Shown: positions 1-7,913 of the stretch, piece after piece | How the letters are laid out: each line of letters begins with the position of its first letter | Numbering within the stretch: position 1 is the stretch's first letter | IMG/VR virus record: IMGVR_UViG_3300043395_003292 | Coordinates: 1-43,566 of that record | Length of the DNA: 43,566 nucleotides | Strand: one strand, 5' to 3' | From: a virus | The notes under the pieces: generated by a model | The model's database searches: none | What the model saw: only the letters and a program-made list of their open reading frames with translations | Told to the model about the DNA's origin: nothing | Position numbers and translations under genes: made by a program

Positions 1-127
1 TCTTTGCGAGCTCAAGCTCCATTTACGGCAAATGTGCGGACGGCGCGCGCGTTGAAACGATGGATCCGGTTGGTTGGCAAAAGAATCCCTATGGCGCATC
101 TAAGTACATGAACGAGGTGCAGGCCCT
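1..127. repeat. Terminal direct repeat, left copy (assembly overlap)
   Basis: Bases 1-127 are identical to 43440-43566. The repeat lies inside the epimerase coding sequence and the reading frame runs through the junction without a break. An exact 127-bp end overlap is what a k=127 de Bruijn assembler leaves on a circular or circularly permuted molecule, so I read it as an assembly signature, not a biological terminal repeat. Confidence 0.93.
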
Positions 128-632
128 CGCTTGGGCTGCGGCCTTTGGGTTAGAGGTCATAGGCCTAAGGTACTTCAATGTCTTTGGGCCCTTTCAGCGG
201 GCTGATTCTGAATACGCGGCCGTCATTCCAAAATGGATTCGGGCTGTCAGATCTGGCGAGCCTATGGTCATTCAAGGGACTGGAAAACAAAAGCGCGACT
301 TCACTTATGTGGATAACGTGGTTGATGCGAACATGCTTGCAGCCCATGCACCGAGTAGTGCCGCGAACAGCTGTTACAATATCGGTTGTGGCCAGAGCGT
401 CTCCCTCCTCGATCTTCAGCGTGAAATTACGGTTCATGCGGCGGTCAGAGGGATAAAGAGCCCATGGGTTGAGATGGTTCGCGCGCGTGAGAATGATATC
501 GCTGACGCCTATGCGGACATCAACCTTGCAAGAACCTATTTGAATTACGAGCCAAAAGTAGATTGGAAGAGGGGCATTAAGCACACATGCGAATTGCTGT
601 TGAGCGAATCAAACTTACTGATGGAAGCGTAG
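1..632 (+). CDS. UDP-N-acetylglucosamine 4-epimerase-like SDR protein, 3' part
   Basis: This is the C-terminal part of the gene that starts at 43055; joined across the circle it encodes 338 residues. It is an extended short-chain dehydrogenase/reductase that would invert C4 of a UDP-hexose or UDP-HexNAc using bound NAD. This part holds the SSSSIYG strand (Ser about 132-135) and the catalytic Y159xxxK163 in NPYGASK, then family-typical FNVFGP and RDFTYVDN segments. The C-terminal 15 or so codons overlap the start of the HNH gene at 587, and that tail looks acquired: an in-frame stop is present in the homologous sequence at 1082 but lost here. Substrate preference cannot be fixed; the SIPRS motif in the 5' part favours the WbpP-like UDP-GlcNAc branch. 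Confidence 0.88.
   Translation, partial: FASSSSIYGKCADGARVETMDPVGWQKNPYGASKYMNEVQALAWAAAFGLEVIGLRYFNVFGPFQRADSEYAAVIPKWIRAVRSGEPMVIQGTGKQKRDFTYVDNVVDANMLAAHAPSSAANSCYNIGCGQSVSLLDLQREITVHAAVRGIKSPWVEMVRARENDIADAYADINLARTYLNYEPKVDWKRGIKHTCELLLSESNLLMEA
587..602 (+). repeat. Imperfect direct repeat flanking the HNH gene, left copy
   Basis: ATGCGAATTGCTGTTG at 587-602 matches ATGCGGATAGCTGTTG at 1075-1090 in 14 of 16 bases. Both copies begin at a start codon and encode MRIAV. The two differences remove the TAG that in the right copy would end the epimerase frame. Confidence 0.75.
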
Positions 633-1084
633 TCCTTATCGACTCCGAGGATCTCGAAACGGTAAGCGGATACAAGTGGTATCTTTATAAGGCTCGTGGT
701 CGTCGATATGTTATTGCAAATACATATGTGGATGGCCGGAGGACCACAATAAAAATGCATCGCCTGATAGCAAGGGCTCCTGCTAAACTCACCGTCGACC
801 ACATTGATCGTGACACGTTAAACAATTCAAAGAGCAATCTTCGAATTTGCTCCATCAAAAACAACTGTAGGAACAGCGGATCGCGCAGGGGAGCAAAGTC
901 CAGTTTTAAAGGCGTGTATGTGCGAAGAGGTGGTTTTGAGGCCAGCATCAGAGTCAACTACCGCTCTGTCTACTTGGGTTTCTATCGAAACGAATTATCA
1001 GCAGCCCAAGCATATGACCGTGCTGCAAAAAAATATTTTCGCAACTACGCAGGCCTCAATTTTCCGGAGGCAAGATGCGGATAG
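587..1084 (+). CDS. HNH homing endonuclease with AP2 DNA-binding domain
   Basis: The 165-residue protein has an HNH nuclease core (HRLIARAP, then VDHIDRDTLNN and a second Asn further on) at about residues 60-100. An AP2-type binding domain follows (SSFKGVYVRRGG, then YLGFYRNELSAAQAYD) at about 105-162. This is the usual free-standing phage endonuclease that nicks or cuts a target and spreads its own gene. It overlaps the epimerase end by 46 bases and the dehydrogenase start by 10. Its first five residues, MRIAV, are the same as those of the dehydrogenase and are encoded by a near-identical 16-base stretch, which suggests insertion at the dehydrogenase start with duplication of the target. Confidence 0.9.
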   Translation: MRIAVERIKLTDGSVVLIDSEDLETVSGYKWYLYKARGRRYVIANTYVDGRRTTIKMHRLIARAPAKLTVDHIDRDTLNNSKSNLRICSIKNNCRNSGSRRGAKSSFKGVYVRRGGFEASIRVNYRSVYLGFYRNELSAAQAYDRAAKKYFRNYAGLNFPEARCG

Positions 1085-1090
1085 CTGTTG
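1075..1090 (+). repeat. Imperfect direct repeat flanking the HNH gene, right copy
   Basis: Right copy of the 16-base repeat. It contains the dehydrogenase start codon and the TAG (1082-1084) used as the HNH stop. Read in the epimerase frame, the same TGC GGA TAG would have ended the epimerase, so it is probably the ancestral gene junction. Confidence 0.72.
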
Positions 1091-1923
1091 TCGGAAACGG
1101 AATTGTTGGCGGAGCCTTAAGGCTTTGGTTTGAAACCCATTTGCCCGAAGTCTCAATCGGCATATGGGATCCGCCTCAAGGGAAGAAAGATCCAATCGAC
1201 GAGTCGGTTGAGGTCGCCTTCATTTCGGTTCCCGTTCCAACAAAAGGCTTTAAGCAGGACTTAACCATCCTCCACTCAGCCATTCAGGCCTCAATGCTCG
1301 CAAAGTACATTGTGATCAGATCAAGCGTCGTACCTGGCACCTGCGACACACTCTCTAGTATCTACGGCCGAGCCATCATGGCCATGCCTGAGTTTTTGAC
1401 CGAGCGAACCGCTTTCCAAGATTTCTGCAGTCAAGACGTGATCATTGGTTATCCCGATCAGTTTAAAGTGGACGCAAATTGGTGGGTTCCGTTCGTATCC
1501 ATATTCGGAAATCTCAAGCGCATTCGCTGGGCATCGGCCATGGAGTGTGAGCTTGCGAAATACGCCCATAACTCTTTTGGGGCGTTCAAGGTCACCTACT
1601 TCAATATGGTCTATCACTTATGCACTGAGCACGGCCTTGAGTTTGAACGCGTGAGAGAAATGGTGCTGGCATCTGGCTACATCAATGAAACCCACACCCT
1701 TGTCCCGGGCCCGGACGGCCGCCTCGGTTATGGCGGCAAATGCTTTCCAAAGGATCTCTCGGCCTTTATTGGTTTTGTAAACGACAACCCGGCACACGTC
1801 TTATTAAAGGATGTGCTATGCCTGAATCGCCTTTATAGAGGCCCTGATCCTGAGATTGAATTGAAAAATACCCCCACACGAGAACCAAATTTAACCAATC
1901 AGGAGGTTTCAGGTGGAGGATAA
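1075..1923 (+). CDS. Short UDP-glucose/GDP-mannose dehydrogenase family protein
   Basis: The 282-residue protein belongs to the nucleotide-sugar 6-dehydrogenase family, which oxidises a UDP-sugar to the uronic acid with two NAD. Visible motifs are the dinucleotide loop GNGIVGG (7-13), FISVPVPTK, RSSVVPGT, MPEFLTERTAFQDF, a central helix with AHNSFGAFK, and the thiol motif GGKCFPKD with catalytic Cys about 223. Usual members are about 400-450 residues; this one stops soon after the catalytic domain and lacks the C-terminal UDP-binding Rossmann domain. It has a GGAGG ribosome site just before ATG 1075. With the epimerase upstream it would supply a modified UDP-sugar. Activity without the third domain is uncertain. 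Confidence 0.85.
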   Translation: MRIAVVGNGIVGGALRLWFETHLPEVSIGIWDPPQGKKDPIDESVEVAFISVPVPTKGFKQDLTILHSAIQASMLAKYIVIRSSVVPGTCDTLSSIYGRAIMAMPEFLTERTAFQDFCSQDVIIGYPDQFKVDANWWVPFVSIFGNLKRIRWASAMECELAKYAHNSFGAFKVTYFNMVYHLCTEHGLEFERVREMVLASGYINETHTLVPGPDGRLGYGGKCFPKDLSAFIGFVNDNPAHVLLKDVLCLNRLYRGPDPEIELKNTPTREPNLTNQEVSGGG

Positions 1924-2236
1924 GGCCATTGAATTTACGGTCACGGATCAGCCGACATTAAAAGAACTCGAGCGCCGCTACTTTGTGGCGGTCATGAAGG
2001 TGGTTGATCACGACATCGCCAAAGCCGCTCAGATCCTAGGTCTTACGCGCTCAGGGGTTTACTCTAAGATTCGAACGCATAAGATCGAGCACAATTTTAA
2101 GCGCCCGCAGATGGTTGCGAAGTATCGAAATGGTACAGCCACTGAAATAGGCAGCGATTCACGCCGATACAGTTCCCCTGAAGGGGTTCCAAGTGCCGGC
2201 GTTCAAACGAAACAGGGACCGGAAAAGTCCGTCTAA
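1913..2236 (+). CDS. Small Fis-type helix-turn-helix protein
   Basis: The 107-residue protein starts at GTG 1913, with AGGAGG seven bases upstream. Residues about 15-52 match the Fis/NtrC C-terminal DNA-binding fold: an LERRYFVAVMK helix followed by DIAKAAQILGLTRSGVYSKI. The rest is basic and featureless. It lies immediately before the terminase genes, overlapping the small subunit by 44 bases, so it may be a late-gene regulator or a packaging cofactor. No activation domain is visible. Confidence 0.7.
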   Translation: MEDKAIEFTVTDQPTLKELERRYFVAVMKVVDHDIAKAAQILGLTRSGVYSKIRTHKIEHNFKRPQMVAKYRNGTATEIGSDSRRYSSPEGVPSAGVQTKQGPEKSV

Positions 2237-2645
2237 AATCTCCCGAGAAATCGTGGAGAAGATCTGCGATGCTCTAAGGCGCGGTTGGTATATCGAAACG
2301 GCCGCGGCCTACGCTGACATCTCAAAAGTCACCCTCTATGAATGGATGAAAAAGGGCAACAAAGAGAAGTCTGGTCCATACGCTGAGTTCCTTAAAAAAA
2401 TTGAAATCGCAGCGGAGCAAGGCGAGGGAAAGCTTTGCGAGCAAATCGAAAGCGCCGCTGACTCTGATTGGCGAGCTGCCGCCTGGATGCTTGAGAGAAA
2501 AAACGCCAAACGCTGGGGAAAAAAGGAAACGATCAAACTCGAGGATCAGCACACCAAGGAATCAAACTTCGACATTGGAACCGTGAACCAGATTATTGCG
2601 ACGGAGCTCGATCAGCTTGAAGAAAAAGACCGCTGGGACGACTAA
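2193..2645 (+). CDS. Terminase small subunit
   Basis: The 150-residue protein has an N-terminal helix-turn-helix (ISREIVEKICDALRRG, then ISKVTLYEWMKKG) and a central helical part with WMLERKNAKRWG. These are the hallmarks of phage small terminases that recognise the packaging site and recruit the large subunit. The predicted start is GTG 2193, inside the end of the Fis-like gene. It ends one base into the ATG of the large subunit, so the two are translationally coupled. Confidence 0.8.
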   Translation: MPAFKRNRDRKSPSKISREIVEKICDALRRGWYIETAAAYADISKVTLYEWMKKGNKEKSGPYAEFLKKIEIAAEQGEGKLCEQIESAADSDWRAAAWMLERKNAKRWGKKETIKLEDQHTKESNFDIGTVNQIIATELDQLEEKDRWDD

Positions 2646-4117
2646 TGGACCCAAGGCTCAAGGATTGGCGCTGGCGCTGCAATAACCTCTATCGCATCGT
2701 CGACAAAAACGGAAAACTCGTTCGCTTCAAAGAGAACTGGATTCAAAAGCGGATCAACGAAAACCGCTCGCGAAGAAAGATGATTCTTAAGTACCGCCAG
2801 GGCGGCGTCACCACGGGCGAAGCGAAAAAACAGCTCGACTTCGTGAGCTTTGGCCGAAACAGAACCGCCTGTATTATGGCCGACTGTGACGAAAACCTCG
2901 ACAAGGTATTCGGTAAGGTCAAGCAGCTCTACCAGTTTATGCACCCGACATTTAAGCCTCGCCTTGACCGTGGCGGCGGATCTTCGACCGAGCTTAGATT
3001 CCCGGACATCAACGGAAAGTTTTATTGCGCGCTCCAGGTTCGCGGCGACACCGTACACTGGCTTCACATATCTGAAGCCGCTTTCTGTAAGCCCGATCGG
3101 GTCAGAGCTGCACTTGAGACCGTGCCACCCAAAGGGATCGTGACCTTTGAGTCAACGCCGAATGGCCTTGGCAACCACTTCTATAAAAGGTGGATTGGAA
3201 AGTCAGACGAGCTCGCAAAACTTTTCTTCCCTTGGTTTTTTAACCCTGAGTACGTCAAGGATGGCGCGCGGATTCGGGACATAACCGTTGAGGAGAAAAA
3301 GTTCATTGCCGCCGTCAAGGCCAAGCACGGGATCGATATATCGAAAGATCAGCTCGCCTTTAGGAGATCAAAACAAGAAGACCAACAAGAGCTCTTCCTT
3401 CAGGAGTACCCGGAAGATGACATAACTTGCTTCCTGTCCTCTGGTGGCTCCGCCCTTGATTTGGACCGCGTCAAACGGATGCTCGACCGAGCGCCTGAGC
3501 CGATTGAGGACACCGGTGAGCTTAAAATTTGGAAGCCCTACGATTCCTCGCGCGTGTACGCGTGCGGGGCCGACACCGCCGAAGGTGTTGGGCGGGATTT
3601 CTCGGTGGGCACCATTTTCGATGTTGAGACCATGGAGGACGTGGCCCAGATTCGCTCGAATAAATGGCGGCCGCGGGAGTTTGCGCACAAACTTAACGAA
3701 CTGTGCAAGCGGTATACAAAACACGGGAGACTCTGGCCGCTTCTTGGCGTCGAGCGCAACAATCATGGCCACGCCGTTCTGCTCGAGCTTGAGGAACATC
3801 TCGACTATCCAAACCTTTATTACTTCAAGGAAAATGAGAACGAGAAACTCGCCGGATGGAAGACGGACTCGATTACTCGCCCGATCATGGTTGACGCATT
3901 TATAGACGGTGTCGAGAACGGGACCGCCACAATCAACTCGAGAGAGACTTTGGCCGAATGTTTAACCCTGATCGACAATAACGGTAAGATTGAGGCCGAG
4001 GAGGGTGAAAATGACGACTGTGTTATCAGTTCGGCCATTGGCATCCAAATGTGCATTAAGGCCAGGGGTTCGGTCGGCCTATATGATGACCTTCAAAACA
4101 AAATTCTTCTTGGGTGA
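2645..4117 (+). CDS. terL: Terminase large subunit
   Basis: The 490-residue DNA-packaging motor has an N-terminal ATPase and a C-terminal RNase H-like nuclease. The Walker A position reads YRQGGVTTGEAKK (about 50-62), a divergent P-loop with Val where Lys or Ser is usual. Walker B is LHISEAAF with Glu about 144. The coupling motif is FESTPNGLGN (about 169-177). Nuclease acidic residues are in YACGADTAEG (about 310), GVERNNHG and DDCVISS (about 463). It sits between the small subunit and portal in the canonical order. Confidence 0.93.
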   Translation: MDPRLKDWRWRCNNLYRIVDKNGKLVRFKENWIQKRINENRSRRKMILKYRQGGVTTGEAKKQLDFVSFGRNRTACIMADCDENLDKVFGKVKQLYQFMHPTFKPRLDRGGGSSTELRFPDINGKFYCALQVRGDTVHWLHISEAAFCKPDRVRAALETVPPKGIVTFESTPNGLGNHFYKRWIGKSDELAKLFFPWFFNPEYVKDGARIRDITVEEKKFIAAVKAKHGIDISKDQLAFRRSKQEDQQELFLQEYPEDDITCFLSSGGSALDLDRVKRMLDRAPEPIEDTGELKIWKPYDSSRVYACGADTAEGVGRDFSVGTIFDVETMEDVAQIRSNKWRPREFAHKLNELCKRYTKHGRLWPLLGVERNNHGHAVLLELEEHLDYPNLYYFKENENEKLAGWKTDSITRPIMVDAFIDGVENGTATINSRETLAECLTLIDNNGKIEAEEGENDDCVISSAIGIQMCIKARGSVGLYDDLQNKILLG

Positions 4118-4269
4118 GCGGCGTGAGCACTAAGGATTCAAAAAAAACAAAAAAAGATCCGGCTTTAAAGAACCCTGTGCTGAGCGAGTCCTTGGCACGT
4201 GAATTCTGGAAGAACCAAATCAGAATCGCGAATCCCGCTAAAGAAAAGAAGGGTGATCACAATGGCTGA
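4114..4269 (+). CDS. Small Lys-rich ORF between terminase and portal
   Basis: A 51-codon frame starts at GTG 4114, overlapping the terminase stop as GTGA (or at GTG 4123), and ends at 4269, eight bases into the portal gene. The N-terminus is rich in Lys and Thr and the remainder is a short amphipathic stretch (SLAREFWKNQIRIANP). Tight coupling to both neighbours supports it being translated. I do not recognise a family. Confidence 0.5.
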   Translation: MSGVSTKDSKKTKKDPALKNPVLSESLAREFWKNQIRIANPAKEKKGDHNG

Positions 4270-6433
4270 TCGTGACGCCAGACCAGAGGCTGAGGAGAGC
4301 TTAAACCCGATTCGGGACCTTTATTTCGGCACAGCGGAGAGATCGGTAACCGACTCGCCCTACGTTCCCGAAACCATGATGAAGCCCTATAACACCGACG
4401 AGCTCTATCGGCGCACGGGCGATTACAGAATTTATGAAGAAATGGTGAACGACGACCAGGCGTCGGTCTGCATGCAGCTAAAAAAGGACCTCGTGGTCGG
4501 TTGTGGTTGGACGATCGTCACCGAAAAGGGCGGTGAGAAGTCTATTGCGGACGACATTTACCAGCGCCTTGAGGAAGATTCTGAGGGCACTCTTGACGAC
4601 ATGCTGGAAGAGCTGATCGACAACTCCTACTCTTACGGCTTCGCCCTGGCGGAGAAGCTCTTTAAGTATAGGGACGATAACTCCTTAAGCTTCCGGTCAC
4701 TAAAAACCCGCCATCCAAATAGCTGGCTTATTCACACGGATCGGCACGGGAATGTGATTCGCTATGAGCAGCGCGCCGACAAAGTGAGCCTCAACATCCC
4801 CCCAAAGTCCCTCATTCACTACATCAACAACCCGCGATGGCAGAACCCTTATGGCAAAAGCGATTTAAGGAAGGCTTATGAGGCCTGGATGGTGAAGCGC
4901 CACTTGATTCGGTATTTCTCGATCTTCGCCGAAAAGTACGCGTCCCCGGTTCCCGTGGCCAAATACGAGAAGAACACGCCTCATGATAAGGTGACCGAAA
5001 TCTTCTCCATCATAAAAAAGTTCATGCAAAAAACCGCCCTTGTCCTGCCAAAAGAGATTGAGGTTCAATTCCTAGAGGCGAAATCAAACGGCGAGGCCTT
5101 TATTAAAGGCGTGAACCTTATGAACATGTTCATTGGGCGCTCGCTTGTGATTCCGGATCTTTTGGGCTTTTCCGGATCTGAGTCACAAACCGGCGGCTCG
5201 CAAGCCCTGGGCCGTGAGCAGATGAATGTGTTCATGCAGCACATTAAGCGTCGCCGGCGGACACTCGAGCGAGTTGTGAATCGGCACATCGTGCAGCCGC
5301 TCGTGGTGTGGAACTATGGAAACGTGAAAATGTTCCCTAAGTTCCAGCTTCTCCCTATCTCGAACGATGAGGCCGAAAACTACGCGCGCATGTTCTTGGA
5401 AGCAGTTAAAGGCCGGGCTTACAAGCCCACCCCTGAAGAGATCAATCATTTTCGTTCCATTATTAAGTTTCCTGAGGGTACAGTGGAGTTTCATGAGGAC
5501 CCTGCGCTTGTCGATCCGGACAGCGAAAACAGACCTCGGAACAAGAACAAACCCAACGGAGGGCAAAATGGCAACGACGAAAAAGACGATGCGGAAGAAG
5601 AAGCCGGTGCGCAAAACTACTCAGCGTACGAAAGGCCGCAAGTCGACTACGGGCAAAAAGTCGACTTCAAAGCGCTAGAAGACCAGCTTCAGGCGCAAGA
5701 AAAAAGGACGGTCGACGATGCTCGTCCAATTGTGGACGAAATATTCGTCGACTTGTCCGACCAGATCCAGAAAAAGAAAATCCTAGACGGCTTCCCAGAG
5801 CGCATCGATTCCATCAAGCTCAGCCGGCTAAAGAATCTCCAAACTCACTTCAAAGGCTCGTTCACCCGGTTTTACAAAGAATCTCGAATCACCGCGCGAA
5901 AAGAGATCTTCACACTGAAATTTAAAACACCTCTTGCGTCGGATAAATTCCTGGAATTCGTCGAGAACGAGACATTCGATTACGTGGGCGACTGGGAATA
6001 CAAGGTCACCCAAGCGACACGCATCATGCTTCAAAATGCGATCAAGGACGGGCGTCCCTTGTCATGGGCGCTTGAACAGGCCGAAGGCGAAATAAAAGAA
6101 ATGTCCATGCAGTCGATCGAGCGCTACTCGCGCACCAAAACCACAGAGGTTATGAATCGCGCGCGCGTAGAGGAATTCTCTGAAAGCGGCGCGGTTCAGG
6201 GCTTTCAGTACTCGGCGATCCTTGATGATCGGACATCCGATATATGCGCAGGCCTTCACGGCGCCACATTCAAAATGGGCAAGGAGCCGATCCCTCCCAT
6301 GCACTTCAACTGTAGGTCGGTGCTCATTCCGATTACGATTTTTGAAAAATTCGATCCAACAGAGAGCATAAACGGGCAGTCGGTGGAAGATTTCATCGAC
6401 GAAAATAAAGGCAAGGGTTTCTCTACCCGATAG
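4262..6433 (+). CDS. Mu gp29-like portal protein (DUF935) fused to MuF head-morphogenesis domain
   Basis: I start this 723-residue protein at ATG 4262 (AAGAAGGG site upstream), not at the earlier in-frame GTG 4199. Residues about 10-430 are a DUF935/Mu gp29-type portal, the dodecameric channel for DNA, with segments such as YGKSDLRKAYEAW and LLGFSGSESQTGGSQ. An acidic low-complexity linker (about 430-480) follows. The C-terminus (about 560-690) is a MuF domain with ILDDRTSDIC and MHFNCRSVLIP. In Mu these are separate genes (gp29, gp30), so this is a fusion. The linker also carries a second, highly basic reading frame. Confidence 0.9.
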   Translation: MADRDARPEAEESLNPIRDLYFGTAERSVTDSPYVPETMMKPYNTDELYRRTGDYRIYEEMVNDDQASVCMQLKKDLVVGCGWTIVTEKGGEKSIADDIYQRLEEDSEGTLDDMLEELIDNSYSYGFALAEKLFKYRDDNSLSFRSLKTRHPNSWLIHTDRHGNVIRYEQRADKVSLNIPPKSLIHYINNPRWQNPYGKSDLRKAYEAWMVKRHLIRYFSIFAEKYASPVPVAKYEKNTPHDKVTEIFSIIKKFMQKTALVLPKEIEVQFLEAKSNGEAFIKGVNLMNMFIGRSLVIPDLLGFSGSESQTGGSQALGREQMNVFMQHIKRRRRTLERVVNRHIVQPLVVWNYGNVKMFPKFQLLPISNDEAENYARMFLEAVKGRAYKPTPEEINHFRSIIKFPEGTVEFHEDPALVDPDSENRPRNKNKPNGGQNGNDEKDDAEEEAGAQNYSAYERPQVDYGQKVDFKALEDQLQAQEKRTVDDARPIVDEIFVDLSDQIQKKKILDGFPERIDSIKLSRLKNLQTHFKGSFTRFYKESRITARKEIFTLKFKTPLASDKFLEFVENETFDYVGDWEYKVTQATRIMLQNAIKDGRPLSWALEQAEGEIKEMSMQSIERYSRTKTTEVMNRARVEEFSESGAVQGFQYSAILDDRTSDICAGLHGATFKMGKEPIPPMHFNCRSVLIPITIFEKFDPTESINGQSVEDFIDENKGKGFSTR
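5568..5678 (+). CDS. Overprinted 36-residue basic peptide inside the portal-MuF linker
   Basis: In a different frame from the portal, ATG 5568 has GGAGGG (5558-5563) five bases upstream and opens a 36-residue frame ending at TAG 5678. It has 16 Lys or Arg and no acidic residue, and is otherwise mostly Thr and Ser, like a protamine or histone tail (begins MATTKKTMRKKK). The good ribosome site argues for translation. The alternative is that Lys-codon-like composition arose by chance from the acidic linker in the portal frame. Confidence 0.45.
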   Translation: MATTKKTMRKKKPVRKTTQRTKGRKSTTGKKSTSKR

Positions 6434-6441
6434 GGGCCACG

Positions 6442-7512
6442 ATGAATTTGAAAGAAAAAAAACGCGTCGAAATTTTCTCCACCGGAACCTGGAACGGCCA
6501 AAGCTTCGACGTCGCGGATCTTGACGAACACGTCAAGGCCTTCAACGAGACCAAAGAAACTCTGCCGCCCTACCTAAAGCTCGGGCACGACAACGAGCAA
6601 AAGTTCATCCAAGAAGAGGGGCTGCCGGCGGCCGGTTGGATCTCCAATATGTATCGCGAAGGCGAAAAGCTTTTTGCCGACATCACGCACATCCCGGAGA
6701 AGATCCACCAATTGCTGGAACGCAAAGCTTACCGCAAGGTTTCAATCGAGCAGTGGCGCAATGTAAAGATCAAGGACAAAACCTACAAGTACATGATCAC
6801 TGGCCTTGCCCTCCTTGGCGCCGAAACCCCGGGCGTGATGAACCTTAGCGATTTCATGGCCCTTTATGGACTAAAGGATATTGCCGATCAACGAACGCAC
6901 ATCGAGAATAAGGACGAGGCCCAAACCAGCCACTACTCCTTTGCGAATCTCGAATATAAAGAAAGGGAATCGATGAAAACCGAAGCCGAACTGAAACTCG
7001 AACTGGAACTGAAGGCCGCAAAAGAACGCGAAGAGCAGCAAGCTCAAGAACTCAAGAAGTTCAAGGCCGACGCTGAGGCCCTCAAAGCTGAAGCCGAGAA
7101 GGCACAGAAGGAAAAGGCTGAGGCCGAGAAAAAGATCTTCGCGGCCGAGCAAAAAGAAAAGCAGGCCAACATCGATCGCGAGATCGACCTCCTCATCGCC
7201 GAGAAGCACATCACAAAAGGTATGCGGCCGTATGTCGCAGCCCTCTTCGGCCAAGAAACCGAAGCCCACACCTTCTCCGTGAAACTGGAAAAAGAGGAGA
7301 AGACTTTAAGCAAAATTGAAATCGTCAAGGAACTTGCCAAACTGTTCTCGGCCAAGTCGACCGTTAATTTGGATGAAAATTCGGAAGAAGGCGAGAACGG
7401 CAGCAAGAGCCTGACAACGGAAGCCGTTCAAAAGTACGCCGATGAGAACAAGCTTTCTTTCAGGGCCGCATATTCGGTTCTGATGAAAACCTTCGGCGCC
7501 AAAAAAACCTAA
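6442..7512 (+). CDS. Mu I-like prohead protease with C-terminal scaffold
   Basis: In this 356-residue protein, the N-terminal part (about 1-150) resembles phage Mu I-type prohead proteases. YLKLGHDNEQ carries the conserved His, GLPAAGWISNMY follows, and YRKVSIEQW would carry the Ser. Residues about 178-260 form a long Glu/Lys/Ala coiled coil (scaffold), with a small globular C-terminus. It matures and scaffolds the procapsid. It lies between the portal and decoration genes as in Mu. An internal in-frame start at 6973 probably gives the scaffold alone. Confidence 0.85.
   Translation: MNLKEKKRVEIFSTGTWNGQSFDVADLDEHVKAFNETKETLPPYLKLGHDNEQKFIQEEGLPAAGWISNMYREGEKLFADITHIPEKIHQLLERKAYRKVSIEQWRNVKIKDKTYKYMITGLALLGAETPGVMNLSDFMALYGLKDIADQRTHIENKDEAQTSHYSFANLEYKERESMKTEAELKLELELKAAKEREEQQAQELKKFKADAEALKAEAEKAQKEKAEAEKKIFAAEQKEKQANIDREIDLLIAEKHITKGMRPYVAALFGQETEAHTFSVKLEKEEKTLSKIEIVKELAKLFSAKSTVNLDENSEEGENGSKSLTTEAVQKYADENKLSFRAAYSVLMKTFGAKKT
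6973..7512 (+). CDS. Internal in-frame scaffold protein (Mu Z-like)
   Basis: ATG 6973 lies in frame within the protease gene and is preceded by GAAAGGGA at suitable spacing. Translation from here gives a 179-residue product that is only the coiled-coil scaffold and C-terminal part. Mu and many lambdoid phages make their scaffold this way from the end of the protease gene. The start is inferred from the site and domain boundary. Confidence 0.65.
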   Translation: MKTEAELKLELELKAAKEREEQQAQELKKFKADAEALKAEAEKAQKEKAEAEKKIFAAEQKEKQANIDREIDLLIAEKHITKGMRPYVAALFGQETEAHTFSVKLEKEEKTLSKIEIVKELAKLFSAKSTVNLDENSEEGENGSKSLTTEAVQKYADENKLSFRAAYSVLMKTFGAKKT

Positions 7513-7521
7513 GGAGCAATC

Positions 7522-7905
7522 GTGAAACACAGTTTCAAGGTCCTGGCCACTTTGGCCGCTCAAAGGTTTGTCTCCTGTCTGTCGAGCACAGCCAACACGG
7601 TGGAATATCCGCCGTCTTCGGATGTGCTGCCGATCGGTATCACTCGAGATACCGTGAAAGATGTCAACCAAGCGATCTCTGTGGCCGGTCCCGGTGAAAT
7701 AGCTGAGCTCTATTTCAACGACACCGTCACCTCGGGAAAGCTCGTGGCATCGGACAGCTCTGGCCGAGGCATTCCTTTCACTCTCGCCCAAACCACAACC
7801 TCTCTCACGCTGCCGAGCGCATACGGCGGAATTCTGATTGGAGCCAGCGTGGCTCTGACTGGCACCGTCGCAAACGTTCTGGTCATGCCTGGGTTCATCA
7901 AGTAG
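7522..7905 (+). CDS. Capsid decoration protein (DUF2190-like)
   Basis: The 127-residue protein starts at GTG 7522, with AAGGAG upstream. After a variable N-terminus it is a beta-rich small protein with PIGITRDTVKDVNQAISVAGPGEIAEL and a Gly/Val-rich C-terminus ending in a hydrophobic strand, typical of DUF2190 cement proteins placed just before the major capsid gene. It would bind the capsid exterior after expansion. The family call rests on position and general pattern. Confidence 0.65.
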   Translation: MKHSFKVLATLAAQRFVSCLSSTANTVEYPPSSDVLPIGITRDTVKDVNQAISVAGPGEIAELYFNDTVTSGKLVASDSSGRGIPFTLAQTTTSLTLPSAYGGILIGASVALTGTVANVLVMPGFIK

Positions 7906-7913
7906 GTGCATGA

